DNA of 64,000 nt from Sideroxydans sp. GTDB taxonomy: Bacteria; Pseudomonadota; Gammaproteobacteria; Burkholderiales; Gallionellaceae. Under the pieces are notes generated by a model, which was not told the DNA's origin, made no database searches, and saw nothing but the letters and a program-made list of their open reading frames with translations. The position numbers and the translations under genes are program-made. The DNA lies in assembly GCA_024636935.1 (NCBI GenBank), contig JAGXGC010000007.1, positions 45,794 through 109,793 on the forward strand. Reading direction: 5' to 3'. Position 1 is the stretch's first letter; the number at the start of each line of letters is the position of its first letter. Shown here in pieces: positions 38,499-47,007 of the stretch.

Positions 38499-39358
38499 GA
38501 GAAAGCTCCCTTGTTCCGACGAACTTGCTGAATTGGCCTCGCGTTGCGCGCAGATTGCCCGAAGAGAAATTGTTGATTCTTGCCCTTTGGTCTGCACCCT
38601 GGATGAGTTGTGCAGGGTATGGCGAACTACCGCTTTGCCCTTTTGCGGCATCTATCGGTATATCGCCAGAGTCAACTGAAACTGGCATAAGTAATCTTGA
38701 GCAAGCTGGCTTGGTATTTTTTGATGCGCACACGGTTGAACTGGCACTTGATGGCTGGTTCAGATTCCACCGCTTCAAAACACCTCAGTCAAAAAAGATC
38801 CTTGAACGAGAGATTGAGAAAATCCACTCAAGCATCATAAAAAGAATAGTTTCAGAAAAATCATCCGGTTGCTTCTCAACAACAACGCCATCTGCAATTT
38901 CAAATTCAATCACTACCACAGAAATAAAACCAAAGAAGTCAGCTAAGCCGATGCGGCAGCAAGTTGAAGGGGAGATTGAATTATTTTTTCCGTCTGTAAT
39001 TTCTCAAAGCGAGCGGGAGTCCATTAATGCAGTCTTGGTTGGTAGCGGGGCCGATCCGGTCCAATGGCAAGCAATACTGGATGAGCTAGTAGGTGCAATG
39101 GTTCATCGACAAATCAGCAATCCGGTTGGCTATCTGAGGGGGGTAGCAGAACGGGCGGCGAATGGGACATTTATTCCTGAGCGAGGAATCGCAGTGGCCA
39201 AGGAACGGATGAAAGTGGCTGAGGTGATCAATGATGATGCACTTTTCGAAGAGCGGTTTTTCGGAAAATTATTGCCTCTCGATATCGTATTGGAGCGGCT
39301 TCCAGCAGCGACTAGTGCATTTATGAGCAACAGGCTCGGAGGGGTAAGTCAGAAATGA
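38495..39358 (+). CDS. Hypothetical protein, possible element replication/regulation protein
   Basis: The function of this 287-residue protein is not recognised. The N-terminal 100 residues look like a winged-helix segment (LLILALWSAPWM..., SIGISPESTETGISNLEQAGLVFF). A Ser/Thr-rich linker and a C-terminal helical part (ISNPVGYLRGVAERAANGTF) resemble replication-initiation-associated proteins of integrative elements. It is translationally coupled to the HTH gene and precedes the relaxase gene. Assignment to the mobile element rests on position. Confidence 0.55.
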   Translation: MRESSLVPTNLLNWPRVARRLPEEKLLILALWSAPWMSCAGYGELPLCPFAASIGISPESTETGISNLEQAGLVFFDAHTVELALDGWFRFHRFKTPQSKKILEREIEKIHSSIIKRIVSEKSSGCFSTTTPSAISNSITTTEIKPKKSAKPMRQQVEGEIELFFPSVISQSERESINAVLVGSGADPVQWQAILDELVGAMVHRQISNPVGYLRGVAERAANGTFIPERGIAVAKERMKVAEVINDDALFEERFFGKLLPLDIVLERLPAATSAFMSNRLGGVSQK

Positions 39359-39459
39359 CATCCAGCCATGCACAAAATTTCGTGCTCCAGACTGCGCTAC
39401 GGTAACTGCTCTTCCCATGCTTGCTTGATCCATCAAATCAAAAGAAATGAGGCACATCA

Positions 39460-40515
39460 ATGATAAACATCATAAAAGTTTTCCTTCGAAAATTCGGTTT
39501 TCTTTTAGAAGCATCTAGCAGATGTGACATGACGGAACAGTTCGATATTAGTAGAGTTCCGCGCTATCCGCCGATTGAAATCGGTATTCCAGCGAGCCCG
39601 CCCCATGCCTTGCTAGAAAATATCCAAGATCTTGTCGATGCGCTGCGGCGCTGTGTTGCGAATCAAGAATTGTTTGATGCGCACTACTATCCCGTGGTGT
39701 TCCGTATGGCAAATATGGTTCATCTATTGCCGGCCTCTCAATCTCATCATCACCGTAGGATTGGAGGGTTGCTGAGGCATTCACTTGAAGTCGGGTTATA
39801 CGCGATTCAGGCGGCTCAAGAAAAAATCCAGCCAGATGTGAGTAATTCTCATGATGGGGTATGCGGCGATCCGCGCTGGAAGTTTGCCGTTTTCCTTGCA
39901 GGGATCGGGCACGATCTGGGGAAGATTTATACTGACGTATCCGTTTTCGACCGTTCGGAAGAATTGAAGTGGTGTCCTGTTTCCAGCAGCCTGTATGAAT
40001 GGGCGAACCGTAATGGCATCGATCATTATCTATTTCGCTGGCAGGAGAATCGCGGCAAAAACCATCTTTCTGTCTCAGGAACTCTGATGCAAGGAGTAAT
40101 CCATAAGGATTCCTGGAATTGGCTATGTGAAGAAGGTATGGATGAGGTGTGCTGGATATACGAGTCTCTCAATGCCAATCCAGGCACATCGAATGAAATT
40201 CACCAGTTTGTTGTCGCAGCAGACCAAATGAGTGTGCGAAACGACCTGAAGTTATTCGGGCAGCGCGATACGGAATCAAAAAATTCTTCAGCAGTGCTCC
40301 AGCACGCCGGTAGCACAACTGAAAAACAGCCGACTTTCAGAGCAAGCCGACCAATAGTTCTGCAGTGCAACTCTGGCACAACTCAAGTTCAGGAAAAACG
40401 CAAAGCTGCATATGAAGGCGTTCTGCAGCACTACGCTAGCGCACGTGGAACAACCAGACATGGCGGGCATGAAACGGGTTCGTTGCAAGTGAATGTGCCT
40501 GAATCCAAATTGTGA
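39460..40515 (+). CDS. MobH-type (TraI_2) relaxase, short
   Basis: This is the N-terminal domain of a MobH-family conjugative relaxase, which would nick DNA at oriT. Diagnostic segments are RYPPIEIGIPASPPHALL, MVHLLPASQSHHHRRIGGLLRHSLEVG (metal-binding histidines) and FLAGIGHDLGKIYTD (HD motif), then WANRNGIDHYLFRWQENRGKNH. The last 90 residues look unrelated and the usual C-terminal winged-helix domain is missing, so the 351-residue protein is probably truncated. It marks the region as a remnant of an SXT/PFGI-like integrative conjugative element. Confidence 0.78.
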   Translation: MINIIKVFLRKFGFLLEASSRCDMTEQFDISRVPRYPPIEIGIPASPPHALLENIQDLVDALRRCVANQELFDAHYYPVVFRMANMVHLLPASQSHHHRRIGGLLRHSLEVGLYAIQAAQEKIQPDVSNSHDGVCGDPRWKFAVFLAGIGHDLGKIYTDVSVFDRSEELKWCPVSSSLYEWANRNGIDHYLFRWQENRGKNHLSVSGTLMQGVIHKDSWNWLCEEGMDEVCWIYESLNANPGTSNEIHQFVVAADQMSVRNDLKLFGQRDTESKNSSAVLQHAGSTTEKQPTFRASRPIVLQCNSGTTQVQEKRKAAYEGVLQHYASARGTTRHGGHETGSLQVNVPESKL

Positions 40516-40571
40516 GCGCAAATGAATAGTGAATCTTGCATATCGAATTTGCAGAAACGTGGATCGCTACC

Positions 40572-40595
40572 GTGCGGTTTCTTCTATTTCCGCAC
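40572..40595. other. Candidate oriT hairpin between relaxase and mobI
   Basis: The 145-bp gap between the MobH and MobI genes contains GTGCGG and CCGCAC, a 6-bp inverted repeat with a 12-nt pyrimidine-rich loop (TTTCTTCTATTT). In SXT-type elements oriT lies beside mobI, so this is the place to look. The structure is short and the call is tentative. Confidence 0.3.
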
Positions 40596-40660
40596 AGAGG
40601 TAAAGCTGAGCGAAAACACCACATCGAAAATTCAATGCTAATTCTAAACATGGAGGAGCA

Positions 40661-41104
40661 ATGATTAATCCAGTCCAGAAGACACCGCGCGTTCAGTCGG
40701 CCGTGGATGAACTATATTTCAGGATGGCTGAGCTTCAGTATTTTGCTGAGGAGGCCTGTAAACAACACTTTGAATTTGTCATGGCTGAAAATATGCGAAG
40801 GACATGGGCAGAAAGGAGCATCTTGTATGCACGCCCCAGAGCGCGTGACAATACGCTTGTCATCAGCTGGTTCGAGGTGCGCTGGTATGGGGCGAATGCG
40901 TCAAAAACTCGCCGCATGGAGAAGAAGGCCATCATCAAACCCAAAAACAAGCATGGCTACAATATGGGAACCTTGCTGAAGCGAGCGCAGTATTGGGAGG
41001 TTGATATGGTCCGTAGCGTTGAAGAGGCGCTCATCCCCATACGCCGAGAAGCTTCATTCATCGCCAAGGCGATTGGGCAGTTACATTACGCATTGAACAT
41101 GTGA
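40661..41104 (+). CDS. MobI-like conjugative mobilisation protein
   Basis: This 147-residue protein resembles MobI of SXT/IncC-type elements, an auxiliary factor acting with the relaxase at oriT. Typical features are the N-terminal helix (ELYFRMAELQYFAEEAC), the central ISWFEVRWYG strand and the basic KKAIIKPKNKHGYNMGTLLKRAQYWE segment, then EEALIPIRREASFIAKA. A strong ribosome-binding site (GGAGGAGCA) precedes the ATG. It supports the identification of the neighbouring truncated MobH gene as an element remnant. The family call is by pattern recognition. Confidence 0.62.
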   Translation: MINPVQKTPRVQSAVDELYFRMAELQYFAEEACKQHFEFVMAENMRRTWAERSILYARPRARDNTLVISWFEVRWYGANASKTRRMEKKAIIKPKNKHGYNMGTLLKRAQYWEVDMVRSVEEALIPIRREASFIAKAIGQLHYALNM

Positions 41105-41188
41105 GTGGGGTAACCCAGTCAGTGTACATGTGGCTGATCGGCTGCATGCACACTGAACTTCAATCATTTTTATAGTTGGGGGGGGAAC

Positions 41189-41485
41189 ATGAAATATCGG
41201 GATGGAAATCTCTTCCTGGACGAGAAAGAGGTTGAGCTGTTATCCCTGACCTTTTTGAGTGATGTGGAAGCTTCATATCCGGCATCAGAATTCATTCATG
41301 GCTTGAGCGAGGTGCAAGCAGGGGCAAAAACGCATATTCAAGAGATTGCACACCAACAAACGCCCGAACGGCGTCGGTCGCTACAGATTGATATTCTTAA
41401 ACAGCTGATCAGTACCTGCGAAGAGTTCAAGGATCGTGGATACGCCGCAGCTCAGGCTACGGGTTGTTCTATTCAGCTGCACTAA
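41189..41485 (+). CDS. Hypothetical protein
   Basis: I do not recognise this 98-residue soluble protein. It starts MKYRDGNLFLDEKEVELLSL and is mostly helical and acidic. A G-rich ribosome-binding site (GGGGGGGGAACATG) precedes it. It is the last gene before the restriction-modification operon and probably belongs to the same mobile-element remnant as the MobI gene. Confidence 0.5.
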   Translation: MKYRDGNLFLDEKEVELLSLTFLSDVEASYPASEFIHGLSEVQAGAKTHIQEIAHQQTPERRRSLQIDILKQLISTCEEFKDRGYAAAQATGCSIQLH

Positions 41486-41560
41486 TCCGGCCCCTGAAGT
41501 GGTCTGAGCATTGCCAGTTTGGGAGGCAACAATCCTGTTGGTCGAAAAGCTGCGCGGCCC

Positions 41561-41590
41561 CATATGGATATAGGCCAATCGGCATATATG
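41561..41590 (+). promoter_or_regulatory. Dyad-like intergenic motif, site B, upstream of hsdM
   Basis: ATATAGGCC-AATC-GGCATAT lies 65 bp upstream of hsdM in the same orientation as sites A, C and D. Only one ATATAGGCC box is present here. CATATGG precedes it, and the 3' end reads GGCATATATG rather than GGCATATTG. Confidence 0.55.
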
Positions 41591-41654
41591 TCTTGAGGCC
41601 CCTTCGTGCTAGCATCCGGCGATAAAACAACACGCTACATAACAGGGTCGCCGC

Positions 41655-43277
41655 ATGCATTGGATCGCACCAACCGAACGAGATACCGTCACCGACACCA
41701 TTGAAAAGCGCTTGTGGGATGCAGCCGACCAGTTCCGTGCCAATTCCGGGCTGACTGCAGCGCAATATTCCGCCCCGGTGCTGGGCCTCATCTTCCTGCT
41801 GTTTGCCGAATCGCGCTTTACCAAGCGCCGCAAGGACCTCGAATCTGCCGGCGTATCCTCGCGCCGCTCGACCAGCCGTGTGGACGATCCTGCCGCTTAC
41901 CATGCCGAGGGCGTGATGTACCTGCCCGAAGCCGCACGGTTCGCACATCTGCTCAACCTGCCGGAAGGGGCCAACATCGGCCAGGCCATCAACGAGGCCA
42001 TGGATGCCATCGAGAAGCACAACCCGCAACTGGCGGGCGTGTTGCCGCGCACCTTTCAAATCTTCACCAGTACCTTGCTCAAAGAGCTGCTGAAAAAGAT
42101 CTCCGAGATCCCCGTGAGCACCGGCTATGACGCCTTCGGCCGCATCTACGAATACTTCCTCGGTGAATTCGCCCGCACAGAAGGTCAAAAGGGCGGCGAG
42201 TTCTACACCCCCAGCTCCATCGTGCGCCTGCTGGTGGAAGTGATACAGCCATTCCACGGACGCATCCTCGATCCCGCTTGCGGCTCCGGCGGCATGTTCG
42301 TCAGCAGCGCGCGCTTTGTGTCAGAGCACAAGAAGAATGCCGCCGACGAACTATTCATCCACGGCGTGGAAAAGACCGACGACACCGGACGCCTGGCGCG
42401 CATGAACCTCGCCATCCACGGCCTGGAAGGCGACATCCGCCACGGTGGACACATCAACAGCTACTACGACGACCCGCACGAAGCCGTCGGCAAGTTCGAT
42501 TTTGTCCTCGCCAATCCGCCGTTCAACGTCAACGCCGTGGACAAGGACAGGCTGGCCTCGGACGTTGGCACAGGCCGCCGTTTCCCCTTTGGTGTGCCGC
42601 GCACCGACAACGCCAACATGCTGTGGATACAACTGTTCTATTCCAGCCTGAATGCCCAAGGCCGCGCCGGATTCGTCATGGCGAATTCCGCCAGCGATGC
42701 GCGTGCCTCTGAGCAGGAGATCCGCAAACAATTGATTGAAGCCCGCGCCGTGGACGTGATGGTCGCCGTCGGCCCCAACATGTTCTACACCGTCACGTTG
42801 CCTTGCACGCTGTGGTTCCTGGATAAGGGTAAGCAGGGCACGTCACGCGCCGACACCATTCTTTTCATTGATGCCCGCCACATCTACCGCCAGATCGATC
42901 GCGCCCATCGCGATTGGGCGGATGCGCAGATTGGTTTCATCGCCAATGTCGTGCGCCTGTATCGCGGCGAAGCGCCGGACTACACCTTGGGCGGCGAGGA
43001 AGCCAAGGTCAAGCTGGTGGAAGTGTTTGGCAAGAAGCCAAGCTATGCCGACATTCTCGGCCTGTGCAAAGCCGCCACCCTCGCCGAAATCGAAGCGCAA
43101 GGCTGGAGCCTCAATCCCGGACGGTACGTCGGCGTGGCGGCGGGTGAAGAAGTCAGTGATGAAGATTTCAAGGAAAAACTGGAAGCGCTGAACGAGGAAC
43201 TGGAAGTGCTGAATGCACAAGCGCGCGAACTGGAGCAAACCATCGCGCAGAATGTCGCTGAGATTCTGGAGGCATGA
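41655..43277 (+). CDS. hsdM: Type I restriction-modification system, DNA methyltransferase subunit
   Basis: This N6-adenine methyltransferase subunit of a type I system modifies the host recognition site. The 540-residue protein has the N-terminal HsdM domain ([22 protein letters not shown]), the AdoMet motif [10 protein letters not shown] and the catalytic NPPFN. It ends with a coiled-coil stretch ([22 protein letters not shown]) that contacts HsdS. The hsdS ATG overlaps its stop by four bases. Motif site B sits upstream. GC content is higher than in the preceding mobile-element genes. Confidence 0.96.
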   Translation: MHWIAPTERDTVTDTIEKRLWDAADQFRANSGLTAAQYSAPVLGLIFLLFAESRFTKRRKDLESAGVSSRRSTSRVDDPAAYHAEGVMYLPEAARFAHLLNLPEGANIGQAINEAMDAIEKHNPQLAGVLPRTFQIFTSTLLKELLKKISEIPVSTGYDAFGRIYEYFLGEFARTEGQKGGEFYTPSSIVRLLVEVIQPFHGRILDPACGSGGMFVSSARFVSEHKKNAADELFIHGVEKTDDTGRLARMNLAIHGLEGDIRHGGHINSYYDDPHEAVGKFDFVLANPPFNVNAVDKDRLASDVGTGRRFPFGVPRTDNANMLWIQLFYSSLNAQGRAGFVMANSASDARASEQEIRKQLIEARAVDVMVAVGPNMFYTVTLPCTLWFLDKGKQGTSRADTILFIDARHIYRQIDRAHRDWADAQIGFIANVVRLYRGEAPDYTLGGEEAKVKLVEVFGKKPSYADILGLCKAATLAEIEAQGWSLNPGRYVGVAAGEEVSDEDFKEKLEALNEELEVLNAQARELEQTIAQNVAEILEA

Positions 43278-44521
43278 TGCAAGCTGCATTCGAGGAGGTT
43301 CCAATTGAGGCACTTTGTACTAGAGTAACAAGCGGTTCGACTCCTTTACGCAGCCGCTCGGATTACTACGAGAATGGGTCAATTGACTGGTTCAAAACGG
43401 GTGAATTGAATGATTGGTTTGTTGAGTCATCGAACGAAAAAGTAACCCCGTTGGCGCTTCAGGAAACGTCGCTGAAAATTTTCCCTGCTGATACTGTGCT
43501 CATGGCTATGTACGGTGACGGTAAGACTATCACGACGCTAAGCATGCTTCGCAAGCCTGCAACAACAAATCAGGCTTGTGCCGCCATGTTGGTTGACCGG
43601 CAGAAGTGCGATCCAACCTATTTCTTCTATGCTCTCAAGTCGAGGCGATACAAGCTTGTCGGTCTTGCCTTAGGTGGTGCTCAGAGAAATCTGAGCGCAA
43701 AAATCATCAAGGATTTTTGCTTGCCGGTTTTCCCATTGCTTACCCAGCACCGCATCGCAGGCATCCTCTCGGCCTACGACGATTTGATCGAAAACAACCA
43801 GCGGCGCATCCGCATACTGGAAGACATGGCGCGCAGCCTCTACCGTGAGTGGTTCGTCCACTTCCGCTACCCCGGCCATGAATCTGTCCCACACACCGAT
43901 TCATCACTCGGCCCGATTCCGCAGGGGTGGGAAGTGAAAAAGCTTGGCGACATCGCTGTCGTGAATCGCGCCCAGATCAATGCAAAGAACGCCCCCGACG
44001 AATTGCACTACATTGACATCGCATCCGTCAGCCCCGGCCAGATTGATTATGCTACGACCTACGCTTTTGCCGATGCCCCCGGTCGTGCGCGCCGCGTTGT
44101 GCAGCACGGCGATGTGCTCTGGTCATGTGTGCGTCCAAACCGTCGTTCCCATGCACTGGTCATGCACCCTGAAACAAACACCATTGCTTCAACCGGATTT
44201 GCCGTGCTAACGGCTAAGGCCGTGCCATACACGTTCCTTTACTGCGCCACGACCACAGACGATTTCGTTAATTACCTGGCCAACAACGCCAGCGGTGCGG
44301 CTTATCCTGCTGTGACAGCCACGACTTTCGAGAAAGCGGAAATACTCGTTCCATCATCTGCGCTTTTGGGAAGATTTGGTGAGGCCACCATTGCGCTGAT
44401 GGAACAGGCGCACACACTCCAACGCCAAACCGCCAACCTCCGCCGCACACGTGATTTGTTGTTGCCGCGCTTGCTGTCTGGTAACTTAATTCCTGCTTGT
44501 ACTGAAGGGGCATCTTCATGA
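43274..44521 (+). CDS. hsdS: Type I restriction-modification system, specificity subunit
   Basis: This subunit selects the DNA target and holds the HsdM/HsdR complex. The 415-residue protein has two target-recognition domains, each followed by a conserved helical spacer ([35 protein letters not shown] after the first, and [27 protein letters not shown] after the second). The recognition sequence cannot be read from the protein. It overlaps hsdM and the next gene by four bases each. Confidence 0.94.
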   Translation: MMQAAFEEVPIEALCTRVTSGSTPLRSRSDYYENGSIDWFKTGELNDWFVESSNEKVTPLALQETSLKIFPADTVLMAMYGDGKTITTLSMLRKPATTNQACAAMLVDRQKCDPTYFFYALKSRRYKLVGLALGGAQRNLSAKIIKDFCLPVFPLLTQHRIAGILSAYDDLIENNQRRIRILEDMARSLYREWFVHFRYPGHESVPHTDSSLGPIPQGWEVKKLGDIAVVNRAQINAKNAPDELHYIDIASVSPGQIDYATTYAFADAPGRARRVVQHGDVLWSCVRPNRRSHALVMHPETNTIASTGFAVLTAKAVPYTFLYCATTTDDFVNYLANNASGAAYPAVTATTFEKAEILVPSSALLGRFGEATIALMEQAHTLQRQTANLRRTRDLLLPRLLSGNLIPACTEGASS

Positions 44522-45453
44522 ACACTGAACTTCGCTCACCAATCAGCAGATTCATCAAAGTGGAAGTGCAGATAGACGGCAATAAAGTGCAGTCTGCGGG
44601 TGGAGGTGATTATCCGAGGTTGATTGTTCCGCTTCATGTGACTGTGAGGGGAATTGAGCAGAAACATCGGAATGAAATCTTTTCGGCACAGTTTGGTGCA
44701 ATCCAAAGCGAACTTTTATTCAACGGGCAAAAAATTAGTGATGCGCTTCCGCGTCAATTAAATCGTCTAGCATATGAGTTCGATCAGGATGAATATGTGT
44801 ACCTTGAATTCCCGCTTGATGCGCGTCGTCTTGAATGGATTGAAAGGCAACGCCAAGGGAGTTTACATGGCACGGTACGTGTATCAATATTTTCATCGGT
44901 GCTAGGGCAGGTGCACGGAAGGGATGATCAATACAAGCCTCCATTTGCTTTTCGAGATGCGGTTTGCAACCAAGGGGATGTTCCATTTACCGTCCCAGAT
45001 ACGCAATGGCGTGAGCAAGTATTGCCAGGGTTGGGGTATGGCAAGATATTTGCGATTGAACTACCTGCAATTCCTATCGAGTCATTCCAAGGATTAGATC
45101 ATTCGTTCAAAGCAATGTCTCAGGCACAGAAGTTTTTTCAGATGGGCCACTATGATGAGGCAGTGGGAAAATGCCGAATTGCTCTTGAGAAATTCTTCGA
45201 GGTTATTGAAGTTGATAACGGCGATGGCACAAAGAAAAAAATTCCAATACTTAAACAATCTTGGGAGACGCGACTTGGGCAGGCAACATACAACTGGCTG
45301 AACGGGTCGTTTGTGGCAATCAAGACAGCATCAAATTCACCTCACCATAGTCCTAACGAACACTTTGACCGCTTAGGCGCACAGATGCTCATCATGGTCA
45401 CCACGGCACTAATCAGTTATGCGGCGAATGCTGCTGATGTGATTGAGCCATAG
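44518..45453 (+). CDS. Unknown protein embedded in the type I RM operon
   Basis: I do not recognise this 311-residue protein. The N-terminal half looks beta-rich (KVEVQIDGNKVQSAGGGDYPRLIVPLHVTV). The C-terminal third is helical with AQKFFQMGHYDEAVGKCRIALEKFFEVIE and a PHHSPNEHFDR segment, reminiscent of HEPN/abortive-infection-type helical domains, but this is only a resemblance. Its ATG overlaps the hsdS stop (ATGA), so it is translated with the RM genes and may be an auxiliary defence factor. Confidence 0.6.
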   Translation: MNTELRSPISRFIKVEVQIDGNKVQSAGGGDYPRLIVPLHVTVRGIEQKHRNEIFSAQFGAIQSELLFNGQKISDALPRQLNRLAYEFDQDEYVYLEFPLDARRLEWIERQRQGSLHGTVRVSIFSSVLGQVHGRDDQYKPPFAFRDAVCNQGDVPFTVPDTQWREQVLPGLGYGKIFAIELPAIPIESFQGLDHSFKAMSQAQKFFQMGHYDEAVGKCRIALEKFFEVIEVDNGDGTKKKIPILKQSWETRLGQATYNWLNGSFVAIKTASNSPHHSPNEHFDRLGAQMLIMVTTALISYAANAADVIEP

Positions 45454-45531
45454 TCATGCCTACCTTGCGCTTCCATTTTCCACCTAGAAAAAGTAGTATC
45501 CATTTCTAGGAAAATAGACCACAAGAAAATT

Positions 45532-46140
45532 GTGCAAGCTCTTAATAAAAAAGCGATTTCAAGAATATATGGACGTGGCAGGGGTTGGGCGTTCTCATCG
45601 AATGATTTTGTCGAGGATTTCAGCCGCAGTCAGATTGATAATGCACTGTCTGAGCTGTGTCTCGAAGGCAAGATTCGTCGCGTCTGCCGGGGCATTTACG
45701 ACTACCCGAAATTCAGTGAGTTGTTGCAGCAGGACTTGAGCCCAGATTTTGACCAGGTGGCGCAAGCGTTCGCACGCAAGTTCAACTGGCGCATTCAGCC
45801 ATCAGGTGATGCGGCGCTGAATCTACTTGGGCTTTCGACACAGGTTCCCGGTCGGCTGGTGTATCTCTCCGACGGGCCGAACCGTCAGTACGACATCGGA
45901 AACCACACGCTGGAGTTCAAGAAATCGGCACTGAAAGATGTGGGCTTCAAGCACCGCGAGAGCGGGCTGCTCGTTCAGGCGTTGAAGGCGCTGGGGCAGG
46001 AGCGGGTGGATGAGGCGGTGATCGCTACGCTGCGCAAACAACTGGACGAGACGGCGTGCAAGCGGGTGCTAAAAGATACCGTGACGGCGACCGGCTGGGT
46101 GTATGAGACGATAAAGCGGGTTTGCGGGGGGCGTGGCTGA
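45532..46140 (+). CDS. DUF6088 / AbiEi-like antitoxin-type regulator
   Basis: This 202-residue protein resembles the DUF6088 family, related to type IV antitoxin AbiEi. An N-terminal winged helix (FSRSQIDNALSELCLEGKIRRVCRGIYDYP) is followed by the conserved GDAALNLLGLSTQVPGRLVYLSDGPNR and HTLEFKKSALKD. The GTG start was chosen by the ORF track and fits homologues, which begin near QALNKKAISRIYGRGRGW. No AbiEii-type nucleotidyltransferase toxin follows; instead a DUF3800 gene overlaps its stop. That makes it an orphan or a differently partnered antitoxin. Confidence 0.75.
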   Translation: MQALNKKAISRIYGRGRGWAFSSNDFVEDFSRSQIDNALSELCLEGKIRRVCRGIYDYPKFSELLQQDLSPDFDQVAQAFARKFNWRIQPSGDAALNLLGLSTQVPGRLVYLSDGPNRQYDIGNHTLEFKKSALKDVGFKHRESGLLVQALKALGQERVDEAVIATLRKQLDETACKRVLKDTVTATGWVYETIKRVCGGRG

Positions 46141-46886
46141 TGGAATCAAAATCTGAGTTCAGCGATTACATCGTGTATGTGGATGAAAGCGGCGATCACA
46201 GCCTGACTTCTATTGATGCAGGCTACCCGGTTTTCGTATTGTCGTTCTGCGTATTTCGCAAGAATGACTATGCCGAGCGAGTGACACCTGCGGTGCGCAA
46301 ACATAAGTTCGAGGTGTTCGGTCACGATATGGTGGTGTTACACGAACAAGAAATACGCAAGAAATCTGGGGCATTCGCACGTTTGGGCAAGGAAGCGCGT
46401 GAACAATTTATGGAGTCGCTGACCAGCATCATTGCAGCGGCAGACTTTACACTGATTGCAGTTGTAATAGATAAGCGTCGCTTGGCAAGCAAATATGTAA
46501 ATCCTGCGCATCCTTACCACTTGGCGATGGCGTTTGGTCTGGAGCGGATTTATCGTTTGTTACACGAACATGAGCAGGACAATCGCACCACACACATAGT
46601 TTGCGAGGCGCGTGGATCGAAAGAAGATGCTGAACTGGAGCTGGAGTTTCGCCGCATTCGTGATGGTGCAAATTATCTCAACAAGCGGCTACCGTTTGAG
46701 TTGGTGATCGCGGACAAGAAAACCAATTCGGAGGGAATGCAGTTGGCGGATTTGACCGCGCGCCCTATCGGTCTTTCGGTGTTGCGGCCTGAGCAGCCGA
46801 ACCGCGCAATGGCAATATTGGAAAGTAAGTTTTACCTGAATGGCACAGGGAATAAAAACGGTTTCGGGCTTAAAGTGTTCCCTTAA
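46140..46886 (+). CDS. DUF3800 domain protein
   Basis: This protein is of the DUF3800 family, which has an RNase H-like core with a DESGD motif and is common in defence and mobile regions; its biochemical role is not settled. Here YVDESGDHSL lies near the N-terminus, followed by GHDMVVLHEQEIRKK, a central IVCEARGSKEDAELE and the C-terminal GMQLADLTARPIG. The start at 46140 gives the TGATG overlap with the DUF6088 gene. The ORF track begins 6 codons earlier. It lies inside a type I RM operon. Confidence 0.82.
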   Translation: MESKSEFSDYIVYVDESGDHSLTSIDAGYPVFVLSFCVFRKNDYAERVTPAVRKHKFEVFGHDMVVLHEQEIRKKSGAFARLGKEAREQFMESLTSIIAAADFTLIAVVIDKRRLASKYVNPAHPYHLAMAFGLERIYRLLHEHEQDNRTTHIVCEARGSKEDAELELEFRRIRDGANYLNKRLPFELVIADKKTNSEGMQLADLTARPIGLSVLRPEQPNRAMAILESKFYLNGTGNKNGFGLKVFP

Positions 46887-47007
46887 AAAGCAGAAGGGCA
46901 CCGAAGTAGTCCTCGATGCCCAACGCCGACCGGGTAGTCCCAATCCATTTGGGAGCAGTATATGAGCAAAATAATGAAATCTCAACCCCTACGTAAGGTT
47001 GGAATGA

